Part shown: positions 43,935 to 53,313 of the stretch, piece by piece
How the letters are laid out: each line of letters starts with the position of its first letter
Position numbering within the stretch: the stretch's first letter is position 1
Assembly (NCBI GenBank): GCA_964519995.1
Contig: CAZFLY010000009.1
Location: 1-60,910 of the forward strand
Source of the DNA: CAZFLY01 sp964519995
Lineage (GTDB): Bacteria > Planctomycetota > Phycisphaerae > Sedimentisphaerales > Anaerobacaceae
Length of the DNA: 60,910 nt
Direction of reading: 5' to 3'
Notes under the pieces: generated by a model
The model's input: the letters and a program-made list of their open reading frames with translations, nothing else
Database searches by the model: none
What the model was told of the DNA's origin: nothing
Program-made: the position numbers and the translations under genes

Positions 43935-44406
43935 CAGGTTTTTCCTCCAACATCTCCATCCACGCGAGATACCCTCCAGATGGAGCAAGCAAGGAAGACG
44001 CGCGGACCTCGGAGCGCCGGGCGACTAAACCTCGGGACACCGCCACGATACTAGATCTCTCTGCAGAGATGACTTTAAGGATTGCACTTGCATCGACGGC
44101 GACTGTCAAGTGAGGCTCAGATGATAGCCTTGCGAGGTTAATCTGCGTGGCTGCAAGAGCAGTCACAAGCCCCCCGGATAGCTTAGCTGCAGCGATTCCA
44201 AGCCATTCCGAGAAACTGATTGGTCTATCCGAGACAAATGTTGGCTTTACTTGGATAGAGTCTCCTTCTTGTTCGATGATTGTGATGTCACTGGTTTCTT
44301 GCGACTGATCAGGGTCCCAGGGTTTGCTGTCGCACAGCGCCTTTACAATCACTTCAGGTACAGGTGCGTCTAATGAAATCGTATGTGTGTCCTTCGTATA
44401 TGCCAT
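43918..44406 (-). CDS. Unknown protein, second gene of three-gene operon
   Basis: 162 residues; GGAG nine bases before the ATG. No signal peptide; a moderately hydrophobic stretch LGIAAAKLSGGLVTALAATQINLARL at ~70-95 could be a buried helix or amphipathic segment. It begins six bases after the 44413 gene and runs into the next, a tight operon. No family recognised. Confidence 0.65.
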   Translation of the reverse strand: MAYTKDTHTISLDAPVPEVIVKALCDSKPWDPDQSQETSDITIIEQEGDSIQVKPTFVSDRPISFSEWLGIAAAKLSGGLVTALAATQINLARLSSEPHLTVAVDASAILKVISAERSSIVAVSRGLVARRSEVRASSLLAPSGGYLAWMEMLEEKPDVARE

Positions 44407-44412
44407 TAGAGT

Positions 44413-45093
44413 TTACTCCACTTTTATTATCTTGTCCCTTAGATCTTGTGACAAAGTAAAAGCTTCTGTCCATTTCCTCAACTTGTCCGCAACCAATTCT
44501 GCAGGTGCCTCGGTATTCGTCACGTCGGTGTGGAAGTTGAAGTGTATCCTAATCAACTCTTGGCCATAATGCCATGAGTTACATAGGGCTTCAATATTTC
44601 TGCCAGCATTTGTTGGCTTAATGTCGATCTTCAATCTCATTCCGAGGGTATCGAATGAAAGATAACTCCCGTACCTTGCGCTCTTAGTTTCGACGCCCTC
44701 AAGTTTATTAGAAACCGGTGAGGCAAAAAGAGTTCTTTCCCAATTGTCAGGCGCATCTCCCGATTCTGGAGCAACCAAGTATTGGAAATTTAGGCCAATA
44801 GCGGTGTATGGCGTGTGGGGTAATTTCATGACGATGCCTCCGACAATTCGGTTAATGTCACTCTGAGCGTCAGGGTATTGTCTAGGAATAGAAAACTGAA
44901 TTCGGTCTGGGAGCACCATAAATTGAAAATTCGTTGAAGGGATTTGGACAGCCGGAGGTGTAATCACAATATCACCCTTTAATTCCTCCTCTCGAAAGAT
45001 GTTATTCTTCATAAGCCACAAAGGTTTGAAGATGGAGAGATTGAAGTCCTTTGCAATAATAACAATACTTGAATTTTCCATGACCGTATTCAT
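44413..45093 (-). CDS. Unknown protein, first gene of three-gene operon
   Basis: 226 residues from the ATG at 45093 (AAGGAG eleven bases upstream); ATG 45072 or TTG 45102 are alternatives. Soluble, beta-rich: NFQFMVLPDRIQFSIPRQYPDAQSDINRIVGGIVMKLPHTPYTAIGLNFQY, then FDTLGMRLKIDIKP. The pattern resembles scattered conserved hypotheticals of variable genomic islands, but I cannot name a family. It leads the three-gene operon that ends convergent with dgt. Confidence 0.65.
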   Translation of the reverse strand: MNTVMENSSIVIIAKDFNLSIFKPLWLMKNNIFREEELKGDIVITPPAVQIPSTNFQFMVLPDRIQFSIPRQYPDAQSDINRIVGGIVMKLPHTPYTAIGLNFQYLVAPESGDAPDNWERTLFASPVSNKLEGVETKSARYGSYLSFDTLGMRLKIDIKPTNAGRNIEALCNSWHYGQELIRIHFNFHTDVTNTEAPAELVADKLRKWTEAFTLSQDLRDKIIKVE

Positions 45094-45229
45094 AAAGAAC
45101 AATGCTCCTTCCTGAGGGATTTACGCTTTTCGTGCTTTTATTGTTCTCATAGCCTATAAAATAAGCTTGCGTGTATTATCAACGACCGTCTAATCTAACA
45201 TGGAATCTACACTATTCAGTCGAATTTTT

Positions 45230-45770
45230 CAATGAAAAAAAGATAGCGTTTAGCGTTTTTCGCATAGCGGGTAGTGGATAGAGATTGCCACGCTGCCCCT
45301 TCGGCTGCGCTCAGTGCAAGCCTCGCGTGTGGATTCCTGCTAGAGTTTATCACGCACTGGTATGAGGAGCAGAAGTAACAACCTTTTCTTGTCATGTCGA
45401 GCTCAGTCGAGACATCTTGCTGCGGACGATAATTGACTTCCAACCAAGAGCAGATTTCTCCGCTGCGCCCCCGTGTCTTCTGTCGAAGACAGAAATGGGG
45501 GCTTCGGTCGAAATGACCAGAGAAGGGATTGCCGCATCGGCCTTGCGGCTTATTCGCAATGACGGCGAGTATCAAGTATCGAGAATTGCGTAATGGAAAA
45601 CACTAAACACTCTCATATCAGCCTGCCAACCAAGGTAGCTGCGCAGCATGAACATAATTGCTTTAAGTAGAAACGCAAAATGATTTGTTCTGTCATTGCC
45701 GCGAAGGCAGCAATCCAATACTTCTTAAACGTTCTGGACCCCCGCTTGCGCGGGGGTGACATTAAGTCTA
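45230..45770. repeat. Repeat-rich gap without genes
   Basis: Between the unknown operon and pgpA are several palindromic units: GAGATTGCCACGCTG...GGCTGCGCTCAGTG (45281-45320), a GTCGAGCTCAGTCGAGACAT unit near 45396, GGGATTGCCGCATCGGCC...CGCAATGACGG (45536-45565), GTCATTGCCGCGAAGGCAGCAATCC (45692-45717) and CCCCCGCTTGCGCGGGGG (45739-45757). The last could act as a hairpin. A 119-codon frame across it is an artefact of the repeats. Confidence 0.7.
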
Positions 45771-45844
45771 TTGTATGATTCTCTCTGCATTTGCACTTAA
45801 TAGTTTTTGACTTAACCGTAAGAGTCGATTAACCTTCAGCACCT

Positions 45845-46339
45845 ATGAAAAGATTGATTGTCTCTTGTTTTGGTCTTGGGTGGTTGCCGGTTGCACCCGG
45901 GACTTGGGGTTCGCTTCCGCCAGCAATTGCCTTTGCTTTGATGTGTCACTTCGGTGTACCTGGTCTGACAATATCAATTGTGATGGCGGTTCTAACGGTA
46001 TTTGGCTCCATGGTCTGTCTTTGGCTTGCGCCTGTTGTGATAGCCGCAACGGGTAAAAGTGACCCCAGAGAAGTTGTTGCCGATGAATTTGCGGGCCAGG
46101 CCTTGACATTTCTGCCGGCTGCTTTTTTAATTCCGGATACCTTCACACTAAAGCAGGTCTGGATCACAACAGTCATTGGCTTTTTGTTGTTCAGACTATT
46201 TGATATTATCAAGCCCTGGCCTGCTCGCAGGCTCGAAAAACTGCCGAAAGGCATAGGCATACTTGCTGATGACCTGATGGCAGGTGTCTATGCTGCAATT
46301 GGCCTGATCGTCTGCGTCCGATTTTGGATTGCCGCATGA
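45845..46339 (+). CDS. pgpA: Phosphatidylglycerophosphatase A
   Basis: 164 residues with about four hydrophobic segments. It dephosphorylates phosphatidylglycerophosphate in the inner membrane. Motifs: FGLGWLPVAPGTWGSLP at the N-terminus, VVADEFAGQALTFL (metal-binding acidic motif) and KPWPARRLEKLPKGIGILADDLMAGVYA. It is followed with no gap by a large kinase-like membrane protein, so phospholipid or envelope work is the likely shared theme. Confidence 0.92.
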   Translation: MKRLIVSCFGLGWLPVAPGTWGSLPPAIAFALMCHFGVPGLTISIVMAVLTVFGSMVCLWLAPVVIAATGKSDPREVVADEFAGQALTFLPAAFLIPDTFTLKQVWITTVIGFLLFRLFDIIKPWPARRLEKLPKGIGILADDLMAGVYAAIGLIVCVRFWIAA

Positions 46340-46360
46340 TTGGCGCCGAAGGAAATCACA

Positions 46361-48859
46361 ATGGCAGCAGAATATTCCATTGAAATCTGCAGACAGCTTC
46401 AAGAGAGATACCGCAGCGCCAATCTGCATCGGCCGATGCGCATCACCCACTACGATGCGGGCACAGAACTTACCTACCACGTACAGGCAGTTTCTCAGCC
46501 CATTTCAGCAAAGGTCCGGCTGATTATTGAAAAATTTGTCGGCGGAGGTTATGCCGGCCAGGTTTATCGCGTAAAAGTCATCGAGATCGAAGCCACCGAT
46601 GGGTCTATAGAGCAATTGCACTCCAACAAAATCTATGGTATGAAGATACTGGTTCCCCCGACCACTTTTGCTCGCTTTTTCCGCAACTTATTGTACTGGG
46701 TTGGTTTCCAGGGACCATTTCAGCCCCAGGTGAACCCTGCGGCTGCCAAGGCTGGCGCGCTTTGGCAGAAGCTCATCCGATGCGGCGCAAAAATTCGCTT
46801 CGGCGATGAGAATATGGTTGCTGACATCTACGCTACCTTTGTCGATGAGAACATCGGTAGTTGCGGCGAATTACGTGAGTGGGTCGATGGGCGTACGTGG
46901 CGGCTGGAAGTCGATGACCGAATGGACCTTCTTAAGCGGCGCCGCAGCAAAACTATCAACAAGCAGCAGCTCGGTTCTCCTGAGTACAGAGCCAAGTATG
47001 AATTTATGCACGAGTTTGTTGAGCTTCTGCATGACATGGGAGCGTACGAGTTCGCCCGCCAGTATGAATGGTCAACCTGCAAGAGCCAACCAAACTGCTT
47101 GAAACGCTATACTACCGAGACCGATCCGTCCGGCGGTCTGGTAGCCGTTGACTTCAGGGCAGGACTTACACTCCTGCCGTTTCTGCCGATGAGTCCGGGA
47201 GATTTCAAGCTCGTTGCAAAAGGAATCTCACGCGGCAGCCTCGTACAATTTGACCGAGGCAACCTTGACAAGCTACACAGTTTCGTCGAGGCACATAAAA
47301 AAGACTTCTCAGACATGCATGAGCTTCTGCAGGAACTAAAAGAAGTTGAGCAGATATATCGACATTCGATTCCGGATGTCACGCACAATCACATTAGGCT
47401 ACTGTACAGCCAGAAGATGTGGTCCACAATTCTTGAAAGTGCAGTGACCGGCTGGCGTGTGAGAAATCTGATCGACGAAACACACGAGCAAAAACTGCGA
47501 AGCAGCAAACTTCTAACGCTGTTTTTTTGTTCCGTTGGGGCGGTCCCCTTTTTAGGCAAATTCACTCTGCGAATTTGGGGACAAGCAGATTGGCGCAGGC
47601 ATTACATTCAAATATTAGCAAGTTGGGGGTATTTTCTCCGAGCAATCCAAGGAAAAATTGCGGAAAAGGTTATTAGCTGGCACCGAGCGGGACGCGTTAA
47701 CGCTGAGCAGGCAGTTAAAATCGCGGATGGCTTCTGGCGGTTCTTATGTCACTTGCCATTGTCGGTCCTGCCTGCTGGACTGCACCGGTTCCTGACCGAC
47801 CACAAATATGCAAAACAAAAACTAATATATCTTATCGTCCGGCCCGTCAGGCTGTATTTCAACTCAGAGCTGCGAGAACAATGGCTGCGTGAAATGGTCG
47901 GTGAGGGACAAAAAAAGCACATGTTAAGTGATGAAGACACGAACGTAATCCTTTCACAGGTCAACGAGCCTTTCATCCAGAAGTATCTAAAAAGCCTCGC
48001 AGTGCATGTCTGCACCTTGCCCGTGACACAAATCGTCTCTGTGACGATCGCTATAATCTATGTCTTGACGCATCCGGAGATGCCACGCGTGCAAGCCTGG
48101 GGCACCGGCCTTGGCATCATCGCTTTGTTTCAGGTCGTACCTATTTCGCCCGGCTCACTGGTCCGAGGGCTTTACGTGCTGTACTTAGTGATACGCGAAC
48201 GCAACTTTAAGGACTACAACATCGCCGTATTTCTTGGCTTCTTCAAGTATGTCGGGTACCTGGCCTTTCCGATTCAGATGACGTACCGCTATCCCGCTTT
48301 AGCCCGCTTCATGGCTGCCCACTGGGCTACCGAAGCAGCGCACATCGTCCCTGTCTTCGGCGAACGGGGTGCGCTGTTAGAACACTGGGTATTTTGCTTG
48401 TTCTACAACTGGCCTTTGACCATTCGGCGACGCATGCGCAAGCGCAGCCAAATCAGAGCTTCAATGAAGCCACGATACTGGCATGCGGCTCTATGCGCAA
48501 TTGTAGTAGCGGGCATCTTAGAGTTTGCGGATTTTGCCTATCTTCGCACAACTGGAATGCTCCCTGGATTGAAAGAAATCTGGTGGCTTGTGGTAGTTAT
48601 ACCATTGGTTTGCGGAGGGATAGTGACCTTAGGATGTGGTGGAGCGGCATTTGGCAGGCGGATTATCGCCGCATCCATTTGCGGTGTGTTTGCAGGCCTG
48701 CTTTACGCAGTGGTATCAGTAAAACTGGGCTACTTCAGTACAGTTGCCAACGCTAATCTGACCGCAGATTTTGCGTGGCGGATATTCATTTTTGCACTTC
48801 TGTCGGCTGTCGGGGCAATACTGACAGAGCTGAATCTATCCTACCCAAATGAGACATAG
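46361..48859 (+). CDS. Large kinase-like protein with C-terminal membrane domain
   Basis: 832 residues from the ATG at 46361 (AAGGAA seven bases upstream). N-terminal part has a protein-kinase/ABC1-like look: glycine loop VGGGYAGQVYRVKV, then NKIYGMKIL with a VAIK-like Lys, an acidic helix, QPNCLKRY as a catalytic-loop candidate, and LVAVDFRAGL in the DFG position (~residue 270). The middle is helical. From ~545 there are about six hydrophobic segments, including TQIVSVTIAIIYVL and VVPISPGSLVRGLYVLYLVI. It may be a UbiB-like atypical kinase anchored in the membrane. The gene starts 22 bases after pgpA. Confidence 0.6.
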   Translation: MAAEYSIEICRQLQERYRSANLHRPMRITHYDAGTELTYHVQAVSQPISAKVRLIIEKFVGGGYAGQVYRVKVIEIEATDGSIEQLHSNKIYGMKILVPPTTFARFFRNLLYWVGFQGPFQPQVNPAAAKAGALWQKLIRCGAKIRFGDENMVADIYATFVDENIGSCGELREWVDGRTWRLEVDDRMDLLKRRRSKTINKQQLGSPEYRAKYEFMHEFVELLHDMGAYEFARQYEWSTCKSQPNCLKRYTTETDPSGGLVAVDFRAGLTLLPFLPMSPGDFKLVAKGISRGSLVQFDRGNLDKLHSFVEAHKKDFSDMHELLQELKEVEQIYRHSIPDVTHNHIRLLYSQKMWSTILESAVTGWRVRNLIDETHEQKLRSSKLLTLFFCSVGAVPFLGKFTLRIWGQADWRRHYIQILASWGYFLRAIQGKIAEKVISWHRAGRVNAEQAVKIADGFWRFLCHLPLSVLPAGLHRFLTDHKYAKQKLIYLIVRPVRLYFNSELREQWLREMVGEGQKKHMLSDEDTNVILSQVNEPFIQKYLKSLAVHVCTLPVTQIVSVTIAIIYVLTHPEMPRVQAWGTGLGIIALFQVVPISPGSLVRGLYVLYLVIRERNFKDYNIAVFLGFFKYVGYLAFPIQMTYRYPALARFMAAHWATEAAHIVPVFGERGALLEHWVFCLFYNWPLTIRRRMRKRSQIRASMKPRYWHAALCAIVVAGILEFADFAYLRTTGMLPGLKEIWWLVVVIPLVCGGIVTLGCGGAAFGRRIIAASICGVFAGLLYAVVSVKLGYFSTVANANLTADFAWRIFIFALLSAVGAILTELNLSYPNET

Positions 48860-49077
48860 CTATGCACTTACACCAACACGATAAATCCGTCAGAAAAATC
48901 AAGATTTGCCGGCACAAAAACCGGATTTATAGCTTCTGCCATTATATTATGACCTATCCATATTGATTTCTTTCTTGAGATATGCTTGAGTCTATGCGAC
49001 AATAAAGTTTGGATGGAGATGTTTCTGAGCTTACGACCAAGTGGCTGATCCTGATATGGAAAAAGGGAGTGAAGAAG
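48860..49077. other. Intergenic region with a long inverted pair
   Basis: ATAAATCCG (~48881-48889) can pair with CGGATTTAT (~48922-48930) across a ~32-base loop, without a following T-run. Nothing else is seen before the next gene. Confidence 0.3.
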
Positions 49078-50501
49078 ATGAAAGCGGAATTCACATCCTC
49101 GACGCTAATCAAGATAGTAAATCACAAGCACCTCAGAAAACTTCTGGTAAAAAAATTCGACGACTACATCTACAAAAGCATGGTCAACGGAGATACAGAG
49201 GACCTAAAGGAAGTACAGATAAAAAGGTGCCAGTTCCTGTCGGCGATGCTACGATGTATGGTTCGTAACATAGACAAAGGCTACGTTTCAAGTGACATTG
49301 TCAAAAGATAGTCCAAGTGTTTGTTGAGAATAACCTTATCCGCGAGGACCAGAGCTACATGCAGGCAATTGAGAAATTCCGAGAGAAGTATGGTGAATAC
49401 CCGCCCACGCTTATCGTTGTCTCGCCAACCCAAAAGTGCAACCTAAACTGTATCGGTTGTTACGCCAATTCAACGGCCCAGGCAGCCGCTACGATACCCT
49501 ATCACTACGTGGACCGGGTAATTGACGAGGCCCATGATCTTTTCGGCTGTAGGTTTATAACAATAAGTGGCGGTGAGCCTTTCATGTACATAAGCAACGG
49601 CAAAACCATGCTTGATATCTACAAAAAATACGAAGATATTTTTTTCCTCGTTTATACAAATGGCACCATCATTAATGAACAAATCGCGCAGGGCCTTGCT
49701 CAAACAGCAAACGTCACACCGGCAATCTCCATTGAAGGCTTTGAAAAGGAAACTGATGAACGAAGAGGCCGGGGCACTTTCATTAAAATACTAAAAGCTT
49801 TGGAACGCCTAAGAAAGGTAGGTGTACCCTTCGGCATTTCTGTAACAGCGACAAGCAAGAATGTGGACCTGTTACTTACCGATGAATTTTATGACTTCTA
49901 CTTTCAAGAACAAGGCGCCGGCTACATGTGGCAATTCCAGCTAATGCCCATAGGCAGAGGTAAAGACGAACTTGATTTGATGGTTACTCCTGAGAACAGA
50001 TTCCAGCTATATAGAAAATGGGAAAAGCTGCTCAGTGAAAAAAGATATTGTTTGGCCGATTTCTGGAATAGTGGTGTACTTGCCAGAGGATGCATCGCGT
50101 ACGGCAGGAGCGGTGGCTACGCATATATTGACTGGCACGGCAATGTCACGCCATGTGTGTTTATCCCCTATTATGTTGATAACATATACGACCTGTACAA
50201 TAATGGAAAAACACTGGCAGATGCACTATTTTCCGACTTCATGATAAATGGCCGAAAATGGCAAAAAGAATATGGCCTCAACGACTGGAAGAAACCGCAC
50301 AACTGGCTGATGCCCTGCTCGATAAGAGACCACTATGAGATTTTTAGAAATTCCATATTGCCCAAGAACGTAAAACCTGAAGACGATAAGGCCGAGGAAG
50401 CCTTGGAGTCTGAGGAATATCTTAATGTGATGAAAAACTATGATAATGAACTACAGGGTTTAACAGAAAAAGTCTGGGAAAACGAGTATTTACATGTATA
50501 A
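49078..50501 (+). pseudogene. Radical SAM/SPASM-type protein, gene split by a frameshift
   Basis: Two ORFs read as one ~474-residue protein: 49078-49311 (MKAEFTSSTLIKIVNHKHLRKLL... to DIVKR, TAG) and 49317-50501 in the -1 frame, which upstream continues as KIVQVFVENNLIRED. The join lies in CAAAAGATAG (49302-49311). The first part is the N-terminal helical region usually fused to this family; the second has the cluster motif CNLNCIGCYA, the GGEPF motif, and later Cys segments (GCIAYGRSGG, VTPCVFIPYY, MPCSIRDHY) of a SPASM-like cap. Substrate unknown. Whether this is a sequencing error, a mutation or recoding is open; the GTG at 49317 could also serve as a separate start. Confidence 0.72.
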
Positions 50502-50585
50502 CAACTACTCAGCTTGTCAAGTCAAGATCGCCTCGATAAAACTGCAAGGAGTGAGTTTATCACAACCGGTACGGAGGATATTTCC

Positions 50586-51350
50586 ATGTCGATGCTAAAC
50601 AACTACAATTCCTTATGTGACGATTTTTATCTCGATATGTATCTCAACACCAAGTTGGAACTGCCAACGCAACGGGATACAATCCTGGCATTTTTCGAGC
50701 GCTTGCAGAAACAATTTCCATCTATGAGTCGGTTCTACCAGCCTCAGAACAGTGAATACTGCCTCGAAGAAGATCGCAGCTTCAGTCAATACCGCTGGAT
50801 TAGTCTCGAAGTAGACCGCATCGGTTCCGGAATCGCTAATCCTCCAAGCTTTCAAGATGCATACGACCAAGACAAGTTGGTGCTCGAGCTTGTCCCCTAT
50901 ATGCTCGGCGTGAGCCACCTTGATGTCGGTTCACTTGATGTTGTATTTGCCATGGATTTTGACTATGCCGGCAGTCATGACGAGATCATCACAGAAGCTC
51001 TATTTAGTTCGAGCGCATTTTCCTGCCTTCTGGAACTACCATACTCCAGGTGCGTGGGTTTTTCACCTACAATGGTAGTAACACTATCCGAGGACAAATG
51101 CACGCAGGCACGAATCAGCATAGAGTCAAAAACAGGCGTGTACGAGCCTTCAGACGAAAGACAAGGTGAGGATGAAGCCATAAGTCTGGCATTTACAGTA
51201 CGCCAGTATCCTCGAACCGGTGAGAGGTTTGATTCCCTACAATCATTTGAGCACCAGCACCGTCTGGCCGAAGAAATTATGGCTGAAAAAATAATACCTC
51301 ATATCGTTCATCCATTAACCGAGGCAATTGCACAAAGACGCTCAACATAA
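50586..51350 (+). CDS. Conserved-looking protein of unknown function
   Basis: 254 residues from the ATG at 50586, with GGAGG eight bases upstream; an earlier GTG-type reading from 50514 is less likely. No signal or membrane helix. It contains DRIGSGIANPPSF, HLDVGSLDVVFAMDFDYAGSHDEIITEALF and a C-terminal amphipathic helix. Composition suggests a soluble alpha/beta protein. It follows the radical SAM gene by ~85 bases and may be its partner or product, but has no precursor-peptide features. Confidence 0.7.
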   Translation: MSMLNNYNSLCDDFYLDMYLNTKLELPTQRDTILAFFERLQKQFPSMSRFYQPQNSEYCLEEDRSFSQYRWISLEVDRIGSGIANPPSFQDAYDQDKLVLELVPYMLGVSHLDVGSLDVVFAMDFDYAGSHDEIITEALFSSSAFSCLLELPYSRCVGFSPTMVVTLSEDKCTQARISIESKTGVYEPSDERQGEDEAISLAFTVRQYPRTGERFDSLQSFEHQHRLAEEIMAEKIIPHIVHPLTEAIAQRRST

Positions 51351-51371
51351 TCTTTAGGAAAGGACTGCAAA

Positions 51372-51833
51372 ATGGCAATTGAGGCGCCACTGAGCAAACA
51401 CAAAAAGAACAACCTCAAAATCTATATGGCCATTTGTATCATAGCCGCAATTTGGTTTGGCTACGATGGTTATGTGAACAAGAAATTCATAGAGAAAAAC
51501 ACCGACGAAAAAGGCAAACCAAACAGCGTTCTTGTCTTCAATCAGAAGGCACCGCCCCTTTTTATTGCTGGCACCGTGCTCTTGAGCCTGTATCTGTATG
51601 CAATAAGAAATAGAAAAATCGTTGCTGACGAAATCGAGCTTATCATCACAGCTAATGAGAAAATACGTTACGACTCTATAGAAAAAATTGATAAAACCTA
51701 TTTCGACAAAAAGGGTTTTTTTGCCATCACATACAAGGACGAAAACGGCAAACAGGTCGATCACAGGCTAAGCGACAGAAAATATGATAATTTGGCAGCC
51801 CTTCTGGATCACCTGGTGGCAAAAATCAGTTGA
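51372..51833 (+). CDS. Membrane protein with two helices and a PH-like cytoplasmic end
   Basis: 153 residues. Two hydrophobic helices (YMAICIIAAIWFGYDGYV at ~18-36 and PPLFIAGTVLLSLYLYAIRN at ~60-80), followed by a beta-rich region with the alternating pattern IELIITANEKIRYDSIEKIDKTYFDKKGFFAITYKDENGK of bacterial PH-like domains, and a final helix. Probably co-transcribed with the preceding radical SAM group. Function unknown. Confidence 0.7.
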   Translation: MAIEAPLSKHKKNNLKIYMAICIIAAIWFGYDGYVNKKFIEKNTDEKGKPNSVLVFNQKAPPLFIAGTVLLSLYLYAIRNRKIVADEIELIITANEKIRYDSIEKIDKTYFDKKGFFAITYKDENGKQVDHRLSDRKYDNLAALLDHLVAKIS

Positions 51834-51867
51834 AAACTATCACAATAGCACTACAATAATCAATTGG

Positions 51868-51938
51868 CCGCAATAGGTTACGGGATTTCCATTTTATATC
51901 TTCCGCGAAAATGGAATCCACATTAGTAGCTGTTGCGG
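51868..51938 (+). promoter_or_regulatory. Structured leader before purA
   Basis: An outer stem CCGCAATAG/CTGTTGCGG (51868-51876 with 51930-51938, one G-U pair) encloses a 12-bp hairpin, GGAT + TCCATTTT paired with AAAATGGA + ATCC (51883-51919), with one bulged T. It lies 50 bases before the purA start. No known riboswitch is recognised and no T-run follows. Confidence 0.45.
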
Positions 51939-51987
51939 TTTCTCTTTGGAATCATTCGTGGCATGGGAACCGTAGGAGAAAGCACAG

Positions 51988-53262
51988 ATGAATCATTGCG
52001 TAGTCGGCTTGCAGTGGGGCGATGAAGGCAAAGGTAAGATCGTCGACATTCTCGCCGCAAATAGCGACATTGTTGTACGATATAGTGGCGGTTCGAACGC
52101 AGGGCATACAGTCATCGTAGGTGATAACCGATTTGCTCTACACCTTCTACCAAGTGGGTCGGTTCGGCAAAACGTTGTGTGTGTAATCGCAAACGCAGTC
52201 GTCGTCGACCCAGAGGTTCTGATCGGAGAAATCGACGCACTGGCTCAAAGAAATATCACTCTAAGTAATCGGCTCTTTATCAGTGAAAATGCCCATCTTG
52301 TTCTGGACTATCACAAAAAAGAAGACCAGTTACGCGAAGAATCGCTCGGCAAACATAAAATCGGTACTACCATTCGCGGGATCGGCCCCTGCTACGCTGA
52401 TAAAGTTGGCAGAAGCTACGCAGTACGCGTCGGAGACCTGAAAAATCCTGACCAGCTCGAATCTAAGATACAGGTGATTGTCGACTATAAAAACAAAGTG
52501 TTTAGCGCTGTCTACAGCGCCGAGCCAATGAACGCAAACGACCTTTACGAAAAGTGTAAAACTTACGCCGACCGACTTATGCCATTCATCACGGATACAA
52601 CCGAATTTCTGCACGATGCAATCGATAAAGGTAAATCAATCCTATTCGAAGGAGCGCAGGGAACACTGCTGGACCTGGATCATGGTACTTTTCCCTATGT
52701 GACCAGTTCAAACTCAAGTTCTCTCGGCATGCCTGCTGGTAGTGGCGTCCCAGCAAAAATAGTCGATGAATATCTTGGTGCTGCCAAGGCCTATACCACA
52801 CGGGTAGGAGCCGGTCCATTTCCTACCGAGCAGGACAACGAGATCGGCCAATACATTCGTGACAAGGGAAACGAATACGGCACAACCACCGGTCGGCCGC
52901 GTCGATGCGGATGGTTCGATGCAGTTGCAGTATCCTATGCCGTCAAAATCGGCGCTATCGATTCAATAGCACTGCTGCACCTGGACACACTTACTGGCCT
53001 TGACGAACTGAAGATTTGTAGGACGTATAAGATTGACGGACAAGACAAAACCTTCTTCCCGGCAAATATAGACAAACTTGCAAAAGCCAGCCCCATTTAC
53101 GATACGCTGCCTGGTTGGAACGAGGACATAACTGAAGCCGATGCTTTTCACAAATTGCCCGAGAACGCACAGAAGTATGTCCTGCGGATAGAACAAATCA
53201 TCGGCAGATCAATCAAAATCATCGGCGTAGGACCGAAACGAACTCAAACAATATTTAGATAG
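51988..53262 (+). CDS. purA: Adenylosuccinate synthetase
   Basis: 424 residues. GTP-dependent conversion of IMP and aspartate to adenylosuccinate, first committed step to AMP. Motifs: GLQWGDEGKGKIVD (P-loop), YSGGSNAGHTVI, HLLPSG, IRGIGPCYADKVGR, FEGAQGTLLDLDHGTFPYVTSSN, GAGPFPTE, TGRPRRCGWFD. Length is standard. It precedes the uppS-cdsA lipid/cell-wall run. Confidence 0.97.
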   Translation: MNHCVVGLQWGDEGKGKIVDILAANSDIVVRYSGGSNAGHTVIVGDNRFALHLLPSGSVRQNVVCVIANAVVVDPEVLIGEIDALAQRNITLSNRLFISENAHLVLDYHKKEDQLREESLGKHKIGTTIRGIGPCYADKVGRSYAVRVGDLKNPDQLESKIQVIVDYKNKVFSAVYSAEPMNANDLYEKCKTYADRLMPFITDTTEFLHDAIDKGKSILFEGAQGTLLDLDHGTFPYVTSSNSSSLGMPAGSGVPAKIVDEYLGAAKAYTTRVGAGPFPTEQDNEIGQYIRDKGNEYGTTTGRPRRCGWFDAVAVSYAVKIGAIDSIALLHLDTLTGLDELKICRTYKIDGQDKTFFPANIDKLAKASPIYDTLPGWNEDITEADAFHKLPENAQKYVLRIEQIIGRSIKIIGVGPKRTQTIFR

Positions 53263-53313
53263 TAGAGCATAAGTCATAGGGGAATTTTTCTCCTTTATTC
53301 TACTTACTCAGGT

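Noticed and set aside
45216..45575. 119-codon frame on the minus strand
   Set aside because: It translates dispersed repeats (TTCGGCTGCGCTC and relatives) and has no ribosome site or domain pattern.
49302..49311. Programmed -1 frameshift in the radical SAM gene
   Set aside because: The site lacks a canonical X-XXY-YYZ slippery heptamer in the right frame and I see no convincing downstream stem; mutation or sequence error is simpler.
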